Numbered from the stretch's first letter, positions 37,750 through 47,447 are shown. The stretch: 59,226 nt of DNA from an uncultured Lachnospiraceae bacterium (GCA_902786515.1 CADADA010000026.1:1-59226); one strand, 5' to 3'. The notes: generated from the letters alone by a model not told the origin. A program made the numbers and translations.

Positions 37750-37825
37750 TTTTCAGGATGGCGGAGTTTAAGCTAAGCATACCCACATTCATTCTGTCAC
37801 AACAATACTCATCACAACGAAATCC

Positions 37826-38764
37826 TCATACAGGTTTCAATCCACTTTTTCTGATATCGTCTAATTCGTCTGCATTCAAGCAGCCACATTGATACAACCG
37901 TAAATATTCCTTTGATACATCCGAATCAAAAATCAGAACATCATCGGAATTGATAGTTACATCAATACCGTTGCGGTAGAGCTCAGCAATAGGATGATTC
38001 TTTAAATCCGTAACTCTTCCAAGTAAATAATTGCTGGATGGCGTGATATTTAGCCGGATATGATTATCTCTCAGGAAACGAATCACGGAAGGATCTTCTG
38101 CTGCTGAGATTCCATGCTGTACCTCGTCTAGTTCAAGGCACTCTACAGCACGGCGCACATCTTCCGCTTTTCCCCACTCGCCGACATGAGCTTTCAGTCT
38201 AAGCCCTTCAGACTTTGCTCTTCGATAGATTGCTTTGAAATTCTCTATCGGTTGTGCCAGCTCATCACCGTACAGATCTATCGAGTAAAATGCTTTACAT
38301 CCCCAAAAATGTGACAGACAGTTTTCCAAATATGCTATATCACAATGTCGTGACATTCCTATCTGAAGCCTTAGTTCAATATCAGGTGCAATTTCTTGAT
38401 GAGCGGTTTCAAACGCATCTACAAGTTCTTCAATACTTCCATTGAAAAACTCCCCCAGCCCCCAGACATCTTCACCAATCTCAAGAATAGTGACTCCATC
38501 GTCTTTAGCCTGTAAAAATGTAGCTTGAATCAACATCCGTCGCCCTTCAGGCGTTTCAAAAATAGTCCCTATATTTTTCGAATTCCATGCATGCATCTCA
38601 TCCATGGAATGAAGCGGATGCTTAATTGGCAGAATATCCCTTCCTGAATATTCACGCAAAAAATGTCTGCTTCCCCCTAAAACAAAGTGATTGTGTAAAT
38701 CAGACTTGGGACACCTACGAATAGCCTCCAAATTCTCTTGTATCAATGCATCTACAAATTCCAT
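37826..38764 (-). CDS. Adenosine deaminase family protein
   Basis: This metal-dependent deaminase of about 312 residues has SDLHNHF (two metal histidines), KAHVGEWG, VQHGISAAE and a SDD motif (TINSDDVLIF) at the positions of the ADA active site. It resembles the ADA/AMP deaminase-like group rather than classical Add. The C-terminus (DELDDIRKSGLKPV) is rather short. The frame extends upstream to a TTG at 38788, overlapping the GNAT fragment. I prefer ATG 38764, though its ribosome site is distant. Confidence 0.75.
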   Translation of the reverse strand: MEFVDALIQENLEAIRRCPKSDLHNHFVLGGSRHFLREYSGRDILPIKHPLHSMDEMHAWNSKNIGTIFETPEGRRMLIQATFLQAKDDGVTILEIGEDVWGLGEFFNGSIEELVDAFETAHQEIAPDIELRLQIGMSRHCDIAYLENCLSHFWGCKAFYSIDLYGDELAQPIENFKAIYRRAKSEGLRLKAHVGEWGKAEDVRRAVECLELDEVQHGISAAEDPSVIRFLRDNHIRLNITPSSNYLLGRVTDLKNHPIAELYRNGIDVTINSDDVLIFDSDVSKEYLRLYQCGCLNADELDDIRKSGLKPV

Positions 38765-38775
38765 CAAAACGACAT

Positions 38776-39138
38776 TCACACCTTCCAAACACTCTTACTG
38801 ATTTCATAAATCCCATCGTGATATGCGCCCTCTCCAGAAAAGAAGGTTTCAAAACCACACTTCTCCAAAACACGTCCGGATGCTATATTCTCCAAAAGAC
38901 GAACACCATACACTTCAGAAACACCTACCCTCTCGGCCATTACAGGAAGAAAAGCCTTCACTGCTTCTGTCGCATACCCCTTACCTGTGAATACTTTTGA
39001 CACATGATATCCAATTTCCCATTTACCTTCTCCAATAGGAACCAACTGGACATAACCAATGTTTTTGTCCTCATCTTTAGTGATCAAGGCATAGACCAAA
39101 GGACCTTCTGTAGTTCCATACTGCGATATCAGAAACAT
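38776..39138 (-). pseudogene. GNAT acetyltransferase fragment joined to cas5
   Basis: The 120 codons hold the central and C-terminal parts of a RimJ-like GNAT (WEIGYHVSKVFTGKGYATEAVKAF, then ENIASGRVLEKCGF). The first about 50 residues of the family (the ETERLILR strand) are missing. Its first codons overlap the last ten bases of the cas5 fragment, so the start shown here is the deletion junction rather than a native N-terminus. Confidence 0.75.
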
Positions 39139-39392
39139 GATAAATCATTTCCACCCTGATAGCGAATAGGGCGTATTCCTTTTGCCTCTGTCTGTATAGG
39201 ATTCATCACACGCACCTTGTCAACAATCCAAATAATTGTCGGCTTCCAGTATATACTATGCATAATTCCTTTTAAAGCTTCGTAGGTAGGTATCTGATAA
39301 GAAAACTTCTCCCCTCCAACCCTCGTTATTGGATCTGCGAACAAAGCATAATCCCCATATATCCCAAAATCCACACTATTTCTGTACTCCAT
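39129..39392 (-). pseudogene. cas5c: cas5 (type I-C), N-terminal 85 codons only
   Basis: The first 85 codons match the N-terminus of type I-C Cas5: [42 protein letters not shown] and [17 protein letters not shown], ending at GGNDLS. A normal I-C Cas5 is 210-240 residues, processes pre-crRNA and holds the 5' handle. Reading then runs into the GNAT fragment and stops at 39129. It has a good AGGAGAAAGAG ribosome site. cas8c, cas7, cas4, cas1, cas2 and the repeat array are absent from the window. Confidence 0.85.
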
Positions 39393-39425
39393 CTCTTTCT
39401 CCTATCTCTGCATTTTTTCCAAGTG

Positions 39426-39614
39426 TCAAAAAACAATTTTCGTCTTTTCTTGATACAGATATTCATTGGAATATTGATTCGCAAATTCATTAAAATCTTC
39501 GTCTGTAATTTTATTCAAATATTCTCTCTACCTTTTCGTATAATCAAATTGTTCTCTCATAACAGCCGAAACAAAACGCTCCGCCTCAATATACTCTCAA
39601 CCTGCACTCTTCAT
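39426..39614 (-). pseudogene. Unidentified gene remnant between cas5 and cas3
   Basis: A continuous frame can be read across 39614-39426 with two in-frame stops (TGA and TAG, each one base from a sense codon). It gives segments such as EYIEAERFVSAVMREQFDY and EYLNKITDEDFNEFANQY, and ends in KTKIVF. It looks like the C-terminal half of a helical protein. Family not recognised. It accounts for the unusual 330-base gap between cas3 and cas5. Confidence 0.45.
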
Positions 39615-39721
39615 TTCTAATAATTCAAACTGTTCAAATTATATCAAAAAAATATTATTATTGCAAATAAACTCATTAAAATACGCCATTATTTTCTGTC
39701 TTTTTAACAAAAACAATAAAA

Positions 39722-42148
39722 TTATAAAATAAAATTATCCACTGACACCTCATCGCTAATCAGAATTCCTGTCAGCTCACTATATGCTTCTTCTTTTAAG
39801 ATAAGCATCTTCCCATCTATATATGACAAAAGCATACCATTTTCATCCAGCTTACTCTTCTGCCAATCATAAATGGATACTGTATATTCCTTCAATTTCT
39901 CCATAATATCAATCAATTCGTAAGTTCTACACGGCTGATTTGCAATCTCTGTCAATTCATCAATATATTTTTTACCATCTTTGTATGGAACAATGATATC
40001 CGTCGTCTCATCATCAAACACTTTAAACTCTTTTCCTACTGTTAAAAAAGGCTGTCTTAGTAAAAAAGAATTACATTTATCAGAATGATTCTCTTTATTT
40101 GCCAGTAAATACGCCAATCGTTTCTTAAAATTAATGTCTTTTAACTTCACTACATAGCTTAATTCGTCTTTTTCTTTTGCATTTACAAAAACACTGCTAT
40201 AAAAAAGCTCAACAGCCTCTTTTCCTATTAGATTTTTCAAAACCAACTCGCTTCCACTATGCAAGACAACTTCCGTACTATCCTTTGCCTTTTTGATATC
40301 ACTCAAATACCTTAAATCCTCATCCTTGTTATTGATATTAACAAGATAAACCTTACATTTTCTGCCAAACTCCCCGTTACGATTACATCTTCCAGCTGCC
40401 TGTGCCAAATTATCTATTCCAGCCATCAGACGTACAACACATTCAAACGAAAAATCCACACCTGCTTCCACTAATTGTGTTGAAACACACATTACCTTTT
40501 TATAGGGCAATGAAGACACGTTTTCTCGCAACATCTTCAAGTCACTAGTCAAGTTATCCAACACTTCTGCTCGATGTGCCTTACACATAGATGTCGATAA
40601 ATGATATACCCTGACATAATCCATTTCCTCAATCTGTCTATATATTTCCAAAGCCTGTCTCTTGGTATTGCAGATAATCAGCTCAGATGTTACTTCATCT
40701 AATAGTTCCATACAAAACTCACTACATTCAGCCAATGCCATACCAGCAGGTGTCGTTTTATCTACAATTTCCGTCCGACCAAACACTTCTATCTGCTCAT
40801 TTGTAAGATTAACCATATCGACAGGCTCATCATACTCCACGGGCCACTTGACTTTTCCAAGACTTGGCTGTGTTGCCGATGATAAAATAATCGTTGCATG
40901 ACAAAAATCTTTCAGAAAATTAATTGCCATGTTAAACATCAATATCATCTTCTTAGGCAATGACTGTATCTCATCAATCACAATAATGCTGTCACACAAT
41001 GCCTGCATCCGTCCAATTGCAGATGTCTCATGAGAAAATAAAATATTTAAAAATTGCACCATGGTTGTGACAATAACAGGACTATCCCATGTCACGGTAA
41101 ACAGTTCATAATCGTCCAGTTCATTTCCGTCATGACGTTCTCGAACAATGTTTGAATGATGCTCCATAACTATATCATTATTTTTTATATAGCTTTTTAT
41201 CACCTTGCTATTCTGATCCAAAATACTCAAAAGTGGTATCACAAAAATAATCCTTTTCTTTCTATATTTTTCCGCATGTATAAGTGCATATCTAAGCGTA
41301 CATAGTGTCTTACCTCCTCCTGTCGGTACGTTCAAATTATATATGCCATCACCTTTTTGTGCAAAAGAAGCGCATTGTTTTGAAATATCCGCTCTTACCT
41401 TGTTGATTGGTGAATCCGATATCATTTTGGCAAATTTATCTTCAAAGAAATCCAATTCTTCTTTCCAAGAAAATTTCAATGCTTCTTTTTTTCTATCCGA
41501 CATAAACTCTATGGTATCTTTTCGATCTCCATATATGATTGATGACAAAAGCAATCTACACAGCATGCTCATTTCAAAGAAGATCCTTTCATTTCCCTCA
41601 TTTTTGCCTTTATATTTGTTCTGCAATTGATTATAGAAACTCCAAATTTCGTCCGAGGTCTTTTCGAACAATTCAGTTATATATAACTCATCAACTACTT
41701 CTCGAAAAAAATTCTCAATTGATTCGCTATAATGTATTACATTTTTATCTTTCTCTAAACGATACGCAAATCCATTCTTACCATCAAGACTACAACAATC
41801 AAACAGCCCATGATGTGCTCCTATTGCAAATGATAATATTTCACTTGCCAAAAAATGTGAAGGATTTTTTTTGCTATGATATTTTTCTAACAGATATATA
41901 ACTCCTGCAAATGTATGATTTACTGAGCCTCGTTGTACCTGTTCTCCTCGATGACTATTTTTTATGTAAGTTTCAAATTCTTGTTTCGCCTTTCCCATAT
42001 CATGTAATAAACCTAGCAAATAAGCACAATCAGCAAAACCTGCTTTTTCAAGTACGCTTTTTGCATAAATCGCCGTATTTTTACTGTGCTCTTTTAATGA
42101 TTGTGTAAATTCTTCACCATTCATATCTCTAATATGTGCAATAGACAT
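39722..42148 (-). CDS. cas3: CRISPR-associated helicase-nuclease Cas3 (type I-C)
   Basis: This protein of about 808 residues looks complete. The HD nuclease part has LLHDMGK near residue 50 and AHHGLFD. The helicase part has GGGKTLCTL (Walker A), DEIQSLP (Walker B), LSSATQP (motif III), VEAGVDF and QAAGRCNRNGE (motif VI). Cas3 shreds DNA opened by the Cascade complex. The start is taken at the ATG giving MSIAHIRDMNG; a 12-base longer start exists. All other effector genes except a cas5 stub are lost, so this Cas3 cannot act in interference unless Cascade is supplied elsewhere. The intact frame suggests recent loss or a retained role. Confidence 0.9.
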   Translation of the reverse strand: MSIAHIRDMNGEEFTQSLKEHSKNTAIYAKSVLEKAGFADCAYLLGLLHDMGKAKQEFETYIKNSHRGEQVQRGSVNHTFAGVIYLLEKYHSKKNPSHFLASEILSFAIGAHHGLFDCCSLDGKNGFAYRLEKDKNVIHYSESIENFFREVVDELYITELFEKTSDEIWSFYNQLQNKYKGKNEGNERIFFEMSMLCRLLLSSIIYGDRKDTIEFMSDRKKEALKFSWKEELDFFEDKFAKMISDSPINKVRADISKQCASFAQKGDGIYNLNVPTGGGKTLCTLRYALIHAEKYRKKRIIFVIPLLSILDQNSKVIKSYIKNNDIVMEHHSNIVRERHDGNELDDYELFTVTWDSPVIVTTMVQFLNILFSHETSAIGRMQALCDSIIVIDEIQSLPKKMILMFNMAINFLKDFCHATIILSSATQPSLGKVKWPVEYDEPVDMVNLTNEQIEVFGRTEIVDKTTPAGMALAECSEFCMELLDEVTSELIICNTKRQALEIYRQIEEMDYVRVYHLSTSMCKAHRAEVLDNLTSDLKMLRENVSSLPYKKVMCVSTQLVEAGVDFSFECVVRLMAGIDNLAQAAGRCNRNGEFGRKCKVYLVNINNKDEDLRYLSDIKKAKDSTEVVLHSGSELVLKNLIGKEAVELFYSSVFVNAKEKDELSYVVKLKDINFKKRLAYLLANKENHSDKCNSFLLRQPFLTVGKEFKVFDDETTDIIVPYKDGKKYIDELTEIANQPCRTYELIDIMEKLKEYTVSIYDWQKSKLDENGMLLSYIDGKMLILKEEAYSELTGILISDEVSVDNFIL

Positions 42149-42159
42149 TTTTATCACCA

Positions 42160-42303
42160 TCTTACCCTTGTTTTTCTTCTTATAATTTTGTCTGCGACCC
42201 AAAATGGTCTAAAAGCTGCGAATGCAACTGATGAGATATCAGCCAGTTTTTCTCGCATTTTACGGCTAAAATCTTGAAGCGGCTTAAAAACATTGTTGTT
42301 CAT
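42160..42303 (-). CDS. Small basic ORF overlapping the cas3 start region
   Basis: This 47-codon frame begins with ATG at 42303 after AAGGGAAG and ends in a TGA a few bases before the cas3 start. The protein starts MNNNVFKPLQDF and is basic and aromatic near the end (FRPFWVADK, then RRKTRVRW). No family recognised. Tight spacing to cas3 suggests translational coupling, but it may be a chance frame. Confidence 0.3.
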
Positions 42304-42327
42304 TCCTATCTTCCCTTATTCTGATTT

Positions 42328-42869
42328 TTATGTTTTCCAGCCATACTGCATTCCTAGAGTTTCTAATCTTTTTTCAATATACTTCTTTGCTTCATGTGAT
42401 AATGCAAGTATAGCCTGCTGTCCATGAACTTTTGCTACCCTTTTCTTTGGATACCTGTCCAAATTATCTCTAGTATGCATATATGTCTTATAACCAAGAT
42501 TATTCGTAACTTCATGAAGTGGAATACCACAATTAACTGGTGCTTCAAAATACTGCTAAAAAATACGAATCACCTTCTTTTTCTCCCATATGCCCGTTTA
42601 TTATCACTCCAAAATGAATGATACTTCATTTCTTCAATCTTAGACTCCAAAGATATTGCATCTTTTATTCTTTTTTCATTCAGTATCTTTTGGCAGTCAG
42701 GATCATCCTTAATAAGTACATCCCATACTTTATTACCATCAATCTGATACGCACCATATAGCTTTTTTTTAGTAAAAAGACACTGCTCCTTTATTATCTT
42801 TGCAATAAGATATTTACTCTTCTTACTTCCTGCAATTTACACGGCACATGTCCAATCTTCGAGATTCAT
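42328..42869 (-). pseudogene. Decayed gene of unknown family upstream of cas3
   Basis: Two or more frames can be stitched into one protein. From 42869 they read MNLEDWTCAV, a stop, then KKSKYLIAKIIKEQC, YGAYQIDGNKVWDVLIKDD and IKDAISLESKIEEMKYHSF. After a frameshift and a TAG they read YFEAPVNCGIPLHEVTNNLG, HGQQAILALSHEAKKYIEK and a TAA at 42328. At least two stops and one frameshift are present. It may come from a mobile element; I do not recognise it. Confidence 0.45.
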
Positions 42870-43302
42870 GACTAATCATCTCCTAACACTTTATAATCCG
42901 CCTCTTCCAGCTTTTAATAGAATATCAGACTAAACTCACCTAACTAAGTTAGATAGTACCGTCTCCAAATATCTTGCTGATGTAATAGGCAACAGCACCT
43001 TCTTATTTCCGCTATAAAGTTATATCTGTAAAGTGCTTGCTAGAGTTTTGTTAAAATAAACTACAAAAATTCCGTGAGTTCATATATTAGTTACTTCTTA
43101 TAAGTATAACATCCGTAAAAAATAAAACAATAAATATATAGAGAAAAAGGTGTTCTAATATACTTATATTTATTTCTTTCTTGAATATCAAATTATAACT
43201 AATTGAAATCATATCACCAGAACATACTTCCATAAAGAAAAAACATTAGCTGGTTATAGTTTTTATTTTTTCGTATAAATCATTTATTTTAACACAAAAA
43301 CA
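42870..43302. other. Intergenic region without a clear gene
   Basis: No gene or RNA is visible in this AT-rich stretch. It contains a short palindrome (CTAACTAAGTTAG near 42940) and, at 43030-43083, a segment related to 54999-55053. Confidence 0.5.
43030..43083. repeat. Diverged 54-bp repeat, copy A
   Basis: This segment resembles 54999-55053 over about 54 bases (roughly 40 matches and one indel): both start AAAGTGC and end GAGTTCAT. It may mark the end of a lost mobile element. Confidence 0.45.
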
Positions 43303-44510
43303 TTATACCGCCTGCTTCAGCCTCAACTCCTTACATACATTCCAAAGTGCAGTTTTAAACGATTCTTTTGTCACCTTCAATTCTCCGGAATGACTTCTTG
43401 CATCATAGGCGCAAGGCATATCTTCACACTGTCTGCATTTTTCAATAATGCTTGACCAATCACCAAGACCTGCAACTTTATGAGGACAAGCTCCAAAAAT
43501 GATAGCAACATATCTTGCGCTATTATTAATACGTCCTGAAAAGTTAACCACCTTCGTATAATCAGTTTCATATTCAAAGTCTTTCTTATGGAATCCATAA
43601 AGCTTAGCTATACCGTTCATGGTGTTCTGATCAAGGGCGGATGCTCCAAGAACAAGAATCTTTCCGTTTCTTCCAAGTAAAGAATGTCCACTAATCCCCT
43701 GTTCTTCTGTTTCATCCTCCCAGACAGATTCTTCTTCAACAAAATTACGCATTCTGACAAGAGCAGCTTTATACTCTTCATTCTTTGCTTCAAGTTCTGC
43801 CATTCTCACCTTATCCTCAGAATTGAATTTTTCAATTTCTTTAAGAAGCTCATCAATATAACCCTGCATTCCATCAATGGTTTCCAGAAGAAGTCCAATT
43901 GTAATTTCTTTCTCACGAAAACTCATGTCGTAAGCAGGCTCTTTAACTTCCTCTTTTTCAATAATCTGATCTTCGATTTCCTGTTCTTCTTCTGCAAAAT
44001 CAACTTTTATATTCTCAAGTACAAGGCTCATAGTTCCAAATGATTCTTTTTCATTACACAAAGACAGGAAAAAACCATTTTCATCCTCAATATGCTTTAC
44101 CTTACGATCAGCAATTTTGTTTTCATACTTTTTTCTGAGCCCACCAAGATTTCTATTAATATCCCTGTGTTTCTTGGAAAAAAACCTCTGATAGCATTTG
44201 ATAATGTCTGAAATGATCCAAAGTAATGACCACGATATTCTCCATATGAATTAAGCAACGAAATCATAATCGGATTACCATAGTGATCTATAAAACCACT
44301 ATCAAGCCAAAGATATACTGTGTCACGATCCGGCTGCATCTTACAAGCGCACTTGCTGTCTATATAAAATTTTGTTGCCTTCTCATTTGTAATAAACTTT
44401 TTAAAAGTCTCTGCGCCAGAAATATTCTTTCCGCTAAGCTTTGAAATACCTTCTAATACAGCTTCTGCATCATCAATAACAACACCATTTTCAATTACTA
44501 ATTCGCTCAT
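43303..44510 (-). pseudogene. DUF2325 family protein, split by a frameshift
   Basis: One gene is visible in two frames. The 5' part starts at ATG 44510 after AGGAGAATCAGGT (MSELVIENG) and runs to AIRGFF, where an A7 run on the plus strand (44178-44184) shifts the frame; it then stops at 44097. In the other frame translation continues without a break (KKHRDINRNLGGLRKKY, IADRKVKHIEDENG) into the 43303-44061 frame. That frame has coiled-coil regions and a C-terminal DUF2325 domain (KILVLGASA, IIFGACPHKVAGLGDWSSI). One extra base in the homopolymer would give a protein of about 400 residues. Whether this is a real mutation, slippage or a sequencing error cannot be told here. The upstream palindrome at 44577-44608 resembles the WYL operator. 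Confidence 0.8.
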
Positions 44511-44576
44511 ACCTGATTCTCCTTTCTTAAAAATCATCCGGCTCTATGTAATCTTTATGATACCTCCATTTTACGA

Positions 44577-44608
44577 TACCACCAGTCGCATTAACGTGAC
44601 TGGTGGTA
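44577..44608. promoter_or_regulatory. 32-bp palindrome, candidate WYL-regulator operator
   Basis: The arms TACCACCAGTC and GACTGGTGGTA are perfect complements around GCATTAACGT. The core GTCGCATTAACGTGAC differs at only two positions from the palindrome inside the WYL gene promoter (48667-48684). It lies 67 bases upstream of the DUF2325 start. There is no T-run, so it is not a standard terminator. Confidence 0.65.
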
Positions 44609-44641
44609 AAATAATAAAAAAAGAAGTCAAAATATGACTTC

Positions 44642-44856
44642 CTTTCTCACTATTCACTCATAATTCCTTACTGCTGCTTTTAATTGTTCTCTCAATTCAT
44701 TTCGTAACTTCTCGGGTTTTATCACCTTAAACATATTCGCATACTTCATAAACCACCCTGTTAGTGTCACGCTATTCATCTTTGAAAACACAGCTCTGCA
44801 GTGATTTGGCTCGTACTCAACTTCAATCCTTATGGATTCTCCTGAAAAATGATTCA
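44642..44856 (-). pseudogene. Partial duplicate of the WYL regulator 3' end
   Basis: This stretch is almost identical to the last 225 bases of the WYL gene at 47636-48583 plus a few bases downstream. One substitution and one short deletion (around CTGCAG/GGCTCG) are visible. It encodes the last about 67 residues (HFSGESIRIEVEYEP to KAAVRNYE). It abuts the end of the AlbA_2 relic at 44854, so a recombination junction lies there. Confidence 0.85.
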
Positions 44857-45392
44857 TTCACCATGCACATTTAACATATATTTGCCTTTGTCCCTTCCAT
44901 GTACAGGTTTTAAAATCTCATTGTTTTCCATCACTTTCAGAATCAGTCTTGCTTTTGTAGTTTTGCAATCAAGAATCTTCATTATGTCTGCAGAACCTAC
45001 AATTTGCATTAGATTAAGTTCCCCAACTACCTTTTTTGGATCTTCCGCATCTTTCTCTGATATTTATGCATTTTCTACTTTCCGTAATATAATAAATCAT
45101 CGCGTCGTTTTGTCTAATCGACGCATCAATCGACGCTTTATGATACGCACCACTCATTACAACCTTCTTCAATATGAATGTACTGTTGTTAAAATCCGGA
45201 TTCGAAAGACCTACACTTTCTAACTCTTTGCACATACGGTCTACACCCTCACCGTATTCTTTTACATAGCCATAATCTTTTAAAAATGCTGCAATCTTAG
45301 GATTACGTGAAAATGTGTATAGCAAATATTTTCCTTTTTTACCATTCCTGTAAAAATACCCGGACTGTCTATCTCAAGGCGATTATCAAACT
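44854..45392 (-). pseudogene. AlbA_2/HTH ATP-binding regulator, C-terminal relic
   Basis: Three frames can be joined into the C-terminal half of a protein related to the intact gene at 45756-47138. The first reads NRLEIDSPGIFTGMVKKENI; the second SRNPKIAAFLKDYGYVKEYGEGVDRMCKE; the third EKDAEDPKKVVGELNLMQIV with a winged-helix-like end and a TGA at 44854. At least two frameshifts are needed. The N-terminal half is missing. Confidence 0.75.
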
Positions 45393-45576
45393 TTTTAAAG
45401 TTTCTCGTTCCATTCATATGTGGTCTCATATGCACAACATCTCCCTGTTTTCTTGTTGTATGGTTTTGATAGTGACATCTTTCGGTACCTCCATTGCAAT
45501 AATTAAACTACATATAGTGTAACATATTTAGTGAATTTAGTTGTTTTTAAGTAAAAAAAATATTGAAATGCTCTAC

Positions 45577-45741
45577 TAGTCTCAAGTAAATCTCATAGTT
45601 TCATCACAAAAATGAGACTAAGTGATACTTGCTTGAGACTAGTAATCCCTCTTATCCCACACAAATGTTGATTTTATTGCATTTCTGCCACTTTATTTAG
45701 TCTCATCAAGCATCAAATTTCATGAGACTTTATTGAGACTA
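45577..45741. promoter_or_regulatory. Cluster of six TGAGACTA-type motifs
   Basis: TAGTCTCA or TGAGACT(A) occurs at 45577, 45613, 45634, 45698, 45723 and 45734. Spacings include 21 bases (two helical turns) and 11 bases (one turn). The cluster lies between the intact AlbA_2 gene and its upstream-truncated relic, so it may have been the operator region of the lost gene. There is no other gene in 45393-45755. Confidence 0.6.
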
Positions 45742-45755
45742 AGTCAATCTTTTCA

Positions 45756-47138
45756 TTACAAAGTCCAAGTTGAAGTCTTTTTATCGTAAACTGCACCTGT
45801 TACTTTTTTAATCTTAGCATAATCTCTGAACACCGTTGCTCTTGATATATCAAGTTCTGCCATTACCTGTTCAACTGATAAATGCCGATTTTCGCAAATC
45901 ATATTGTATATTTTCTGTTCTCTCTCAGATAATGTTTTCTGCTCATTTGATTCATCTGATGCCACCTTATCCAAAGGTATATTAATTCTAAACACATCAT
46001 CTTCAATCAATTCCGGCTTACCACCATCTGAATATATTGGTGTGTATTTATAAAGATTTCTAACCCCTGAACCAATGGTGTCTGTTCTACCTATATTTGC
46101 AAAAAACTGCTGAATTATCGGGTTCTTCGGATATGGAGTGAATTCGTCACTCATAATATTCCCATGCCGTCTTGGAATACACCAATTTTCTGTTCTTAGC
46201 CAATCTTTTTCTATTATTACCTTTGCCGGATATGCACTTGAAAAATCTCTGTGTACAAGGATATTGCCAATTACTTCTCTTGAAATAATTCCTCTAATAC
46301 TTGTATTCATATTATTTATCAAACAGAATTTATCTGATGTATGCTTTGCGACAAACTCCATCAAAAGATCATATGCTTCAATTAAATTTGTTGTTACCTG
46401 TAATCTATCATCGTATCTATCAAGATTTTCGACCCTATATATTGCATCCGTAATATATCCAGGGCAACACGATCTTATTACATCATCCTTACCAAACAAC
46501 AACACCCCTGCCAAATTATACCCTTGAATACCAGATGAAAAATCCTTTTCCCATAAACCGGCGCTTTTCATAATTTCATCGTCAGACATTTTAAGCCACT
46601 GATGATCTATATTCTTACTTTTAGCCAAATTTCTAACCACATCCATCAAATCCATATGCAGATCTTTCTTGGTAACATATGGAAAAATTTTATGCTCTGC
46701 ATAGGTATTACTCTTTCTGTTATACAAGTTCTGCAACTGAATCGGTGAGTCTGTAATATCCATGTCACCATCTTCATTTCTGTCATAAATCCTGTTTGCA
46801 CATTTTTCTACTGTAGATGTAGGTGGTACATACACCCATAAAAGTGTCATATCTTCATATTCGAATTCCTCTATCGACAAATATAATGTTGGTGACATCT
46901 TATCGGGATTATTTAGTTGATTCACAAAATTTTTCTTCATATCTTTAACCATTTTTAGGTTAATTCCAATTGGTGTTCCGTCATCTTCCACACCCATAAC
47001 GATATACCCGCCATATCTGTTAGAGAAAGAACACACCGTTTCATACACATCTTCCTGAACACCTCGCTGACAGGTTTTGTATTCTACTGTTATTTTTTCA
47101 TCTTTTGCAAGCAAATCTCTCATAAATTCACTTGTCAT
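45756..47138 (-). CDS. AlbA_2 (Schlafen-like) putative DNA-binding/ATP-binding protein
   Basis: This 460-residue protein has an N-terminal AlbA_2 domain (EYKTCQRGVQEDVYETVCSF split by turns, NRYGGYIVMGVEDDGTPIG). The middle region carries the HATPase-related IGNILVHRDFSS motif. The C-terminal end is winged-helix or helix-turn-helix (LSVEQVMAELDISRATVFRDY). Proteins of this plan are annotated as transcriptional regulators or divergent AAA-4 proteins and are common in defence-rich regions. The start has TTGGAGGCGATAT upstream. A decayed paralogue lies just downstream. Confidence 0.82.
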   Translation of the reverse strand: MTSEFMRDLLAKDEKITVEYKTCQRGVQEDVYETVCSFSNRYGGYIVMGVEDDGTPIGINLKMVKDMKKNFVNQLNNPDKMSPTLYLSIEEFEYEDMTLLWVYVPPTSTVEKCANRIYDRNEDGDMDITDSPIQLQNLYNRKSNTYAEHKIFPYVTKKDLHMDLMDVVRNLAKSKNIDHQWLKMSDDEIMKSAGLWEKDFSSGIQGYNLAGVLLFGKDDVIRSCCPGYITDAIYRVENLDRYDDRLQVTTNLIEAYDLLMEFVAKHTSDKFCLINNMNTSIRGIISREVIGNILVHRDFSSAYPAKVIIEKDWLRTENWCIPRRHGNIMSDEFTPYPKNPIIQQFFANIGRTDTIGSGVRNLYKYTPIYSDGGKPELIEDDVFRINIPLDKVASDESNEQKTLSEREQKIYNMICENRHLSVEQVMAELDISRATVFRDYAKIKKVTGAVYDKKTSTWTL

Positions 47139-47447
47139 TATATCGCCTCCAATTTATATTCATATGTTTTTATGTTTTTTCCTAGTCTTTTAATTCTTAC
47201 CATGTAGCCAGTAATTTTCAATTTTATTATATAACCTTCAACATAAACGCCAAAATCGTATCTACTTTTGATTATTTCGCTAATTTTATATAGCTTATTG
47301 TTCTAAACTTGTTGAATACTAATTCTAAAAATCTTTGGTGTACTTGATTCCTTATACGTCACATATGAGAATTATACTACAATCCTGAATACTTAACAAT
47401 TACATTTCCCTTATCTTACAAGAAAAACAACATATCATCAATTCCCC
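47139..47447. other. Intergenic stretch with no recognised feature
   Basis: This is AT-rich sequence between the AlbA_2 gene and a small ORF. I see a ribosome site for the AlbA_2 gene at its left end but no convincing promoter, terminator, RNA or gene remnant. Confidence 0.5.

Noticed and set aside
37834..37845. GTTTCAATCCAC, identical to the end of many type I-C CRISPR repeats, close to the cas relic
   Set aside because: Only 12 bases match, there is no second copy, and the bases encode the natural-looking end of the adenosine deaminase gene.
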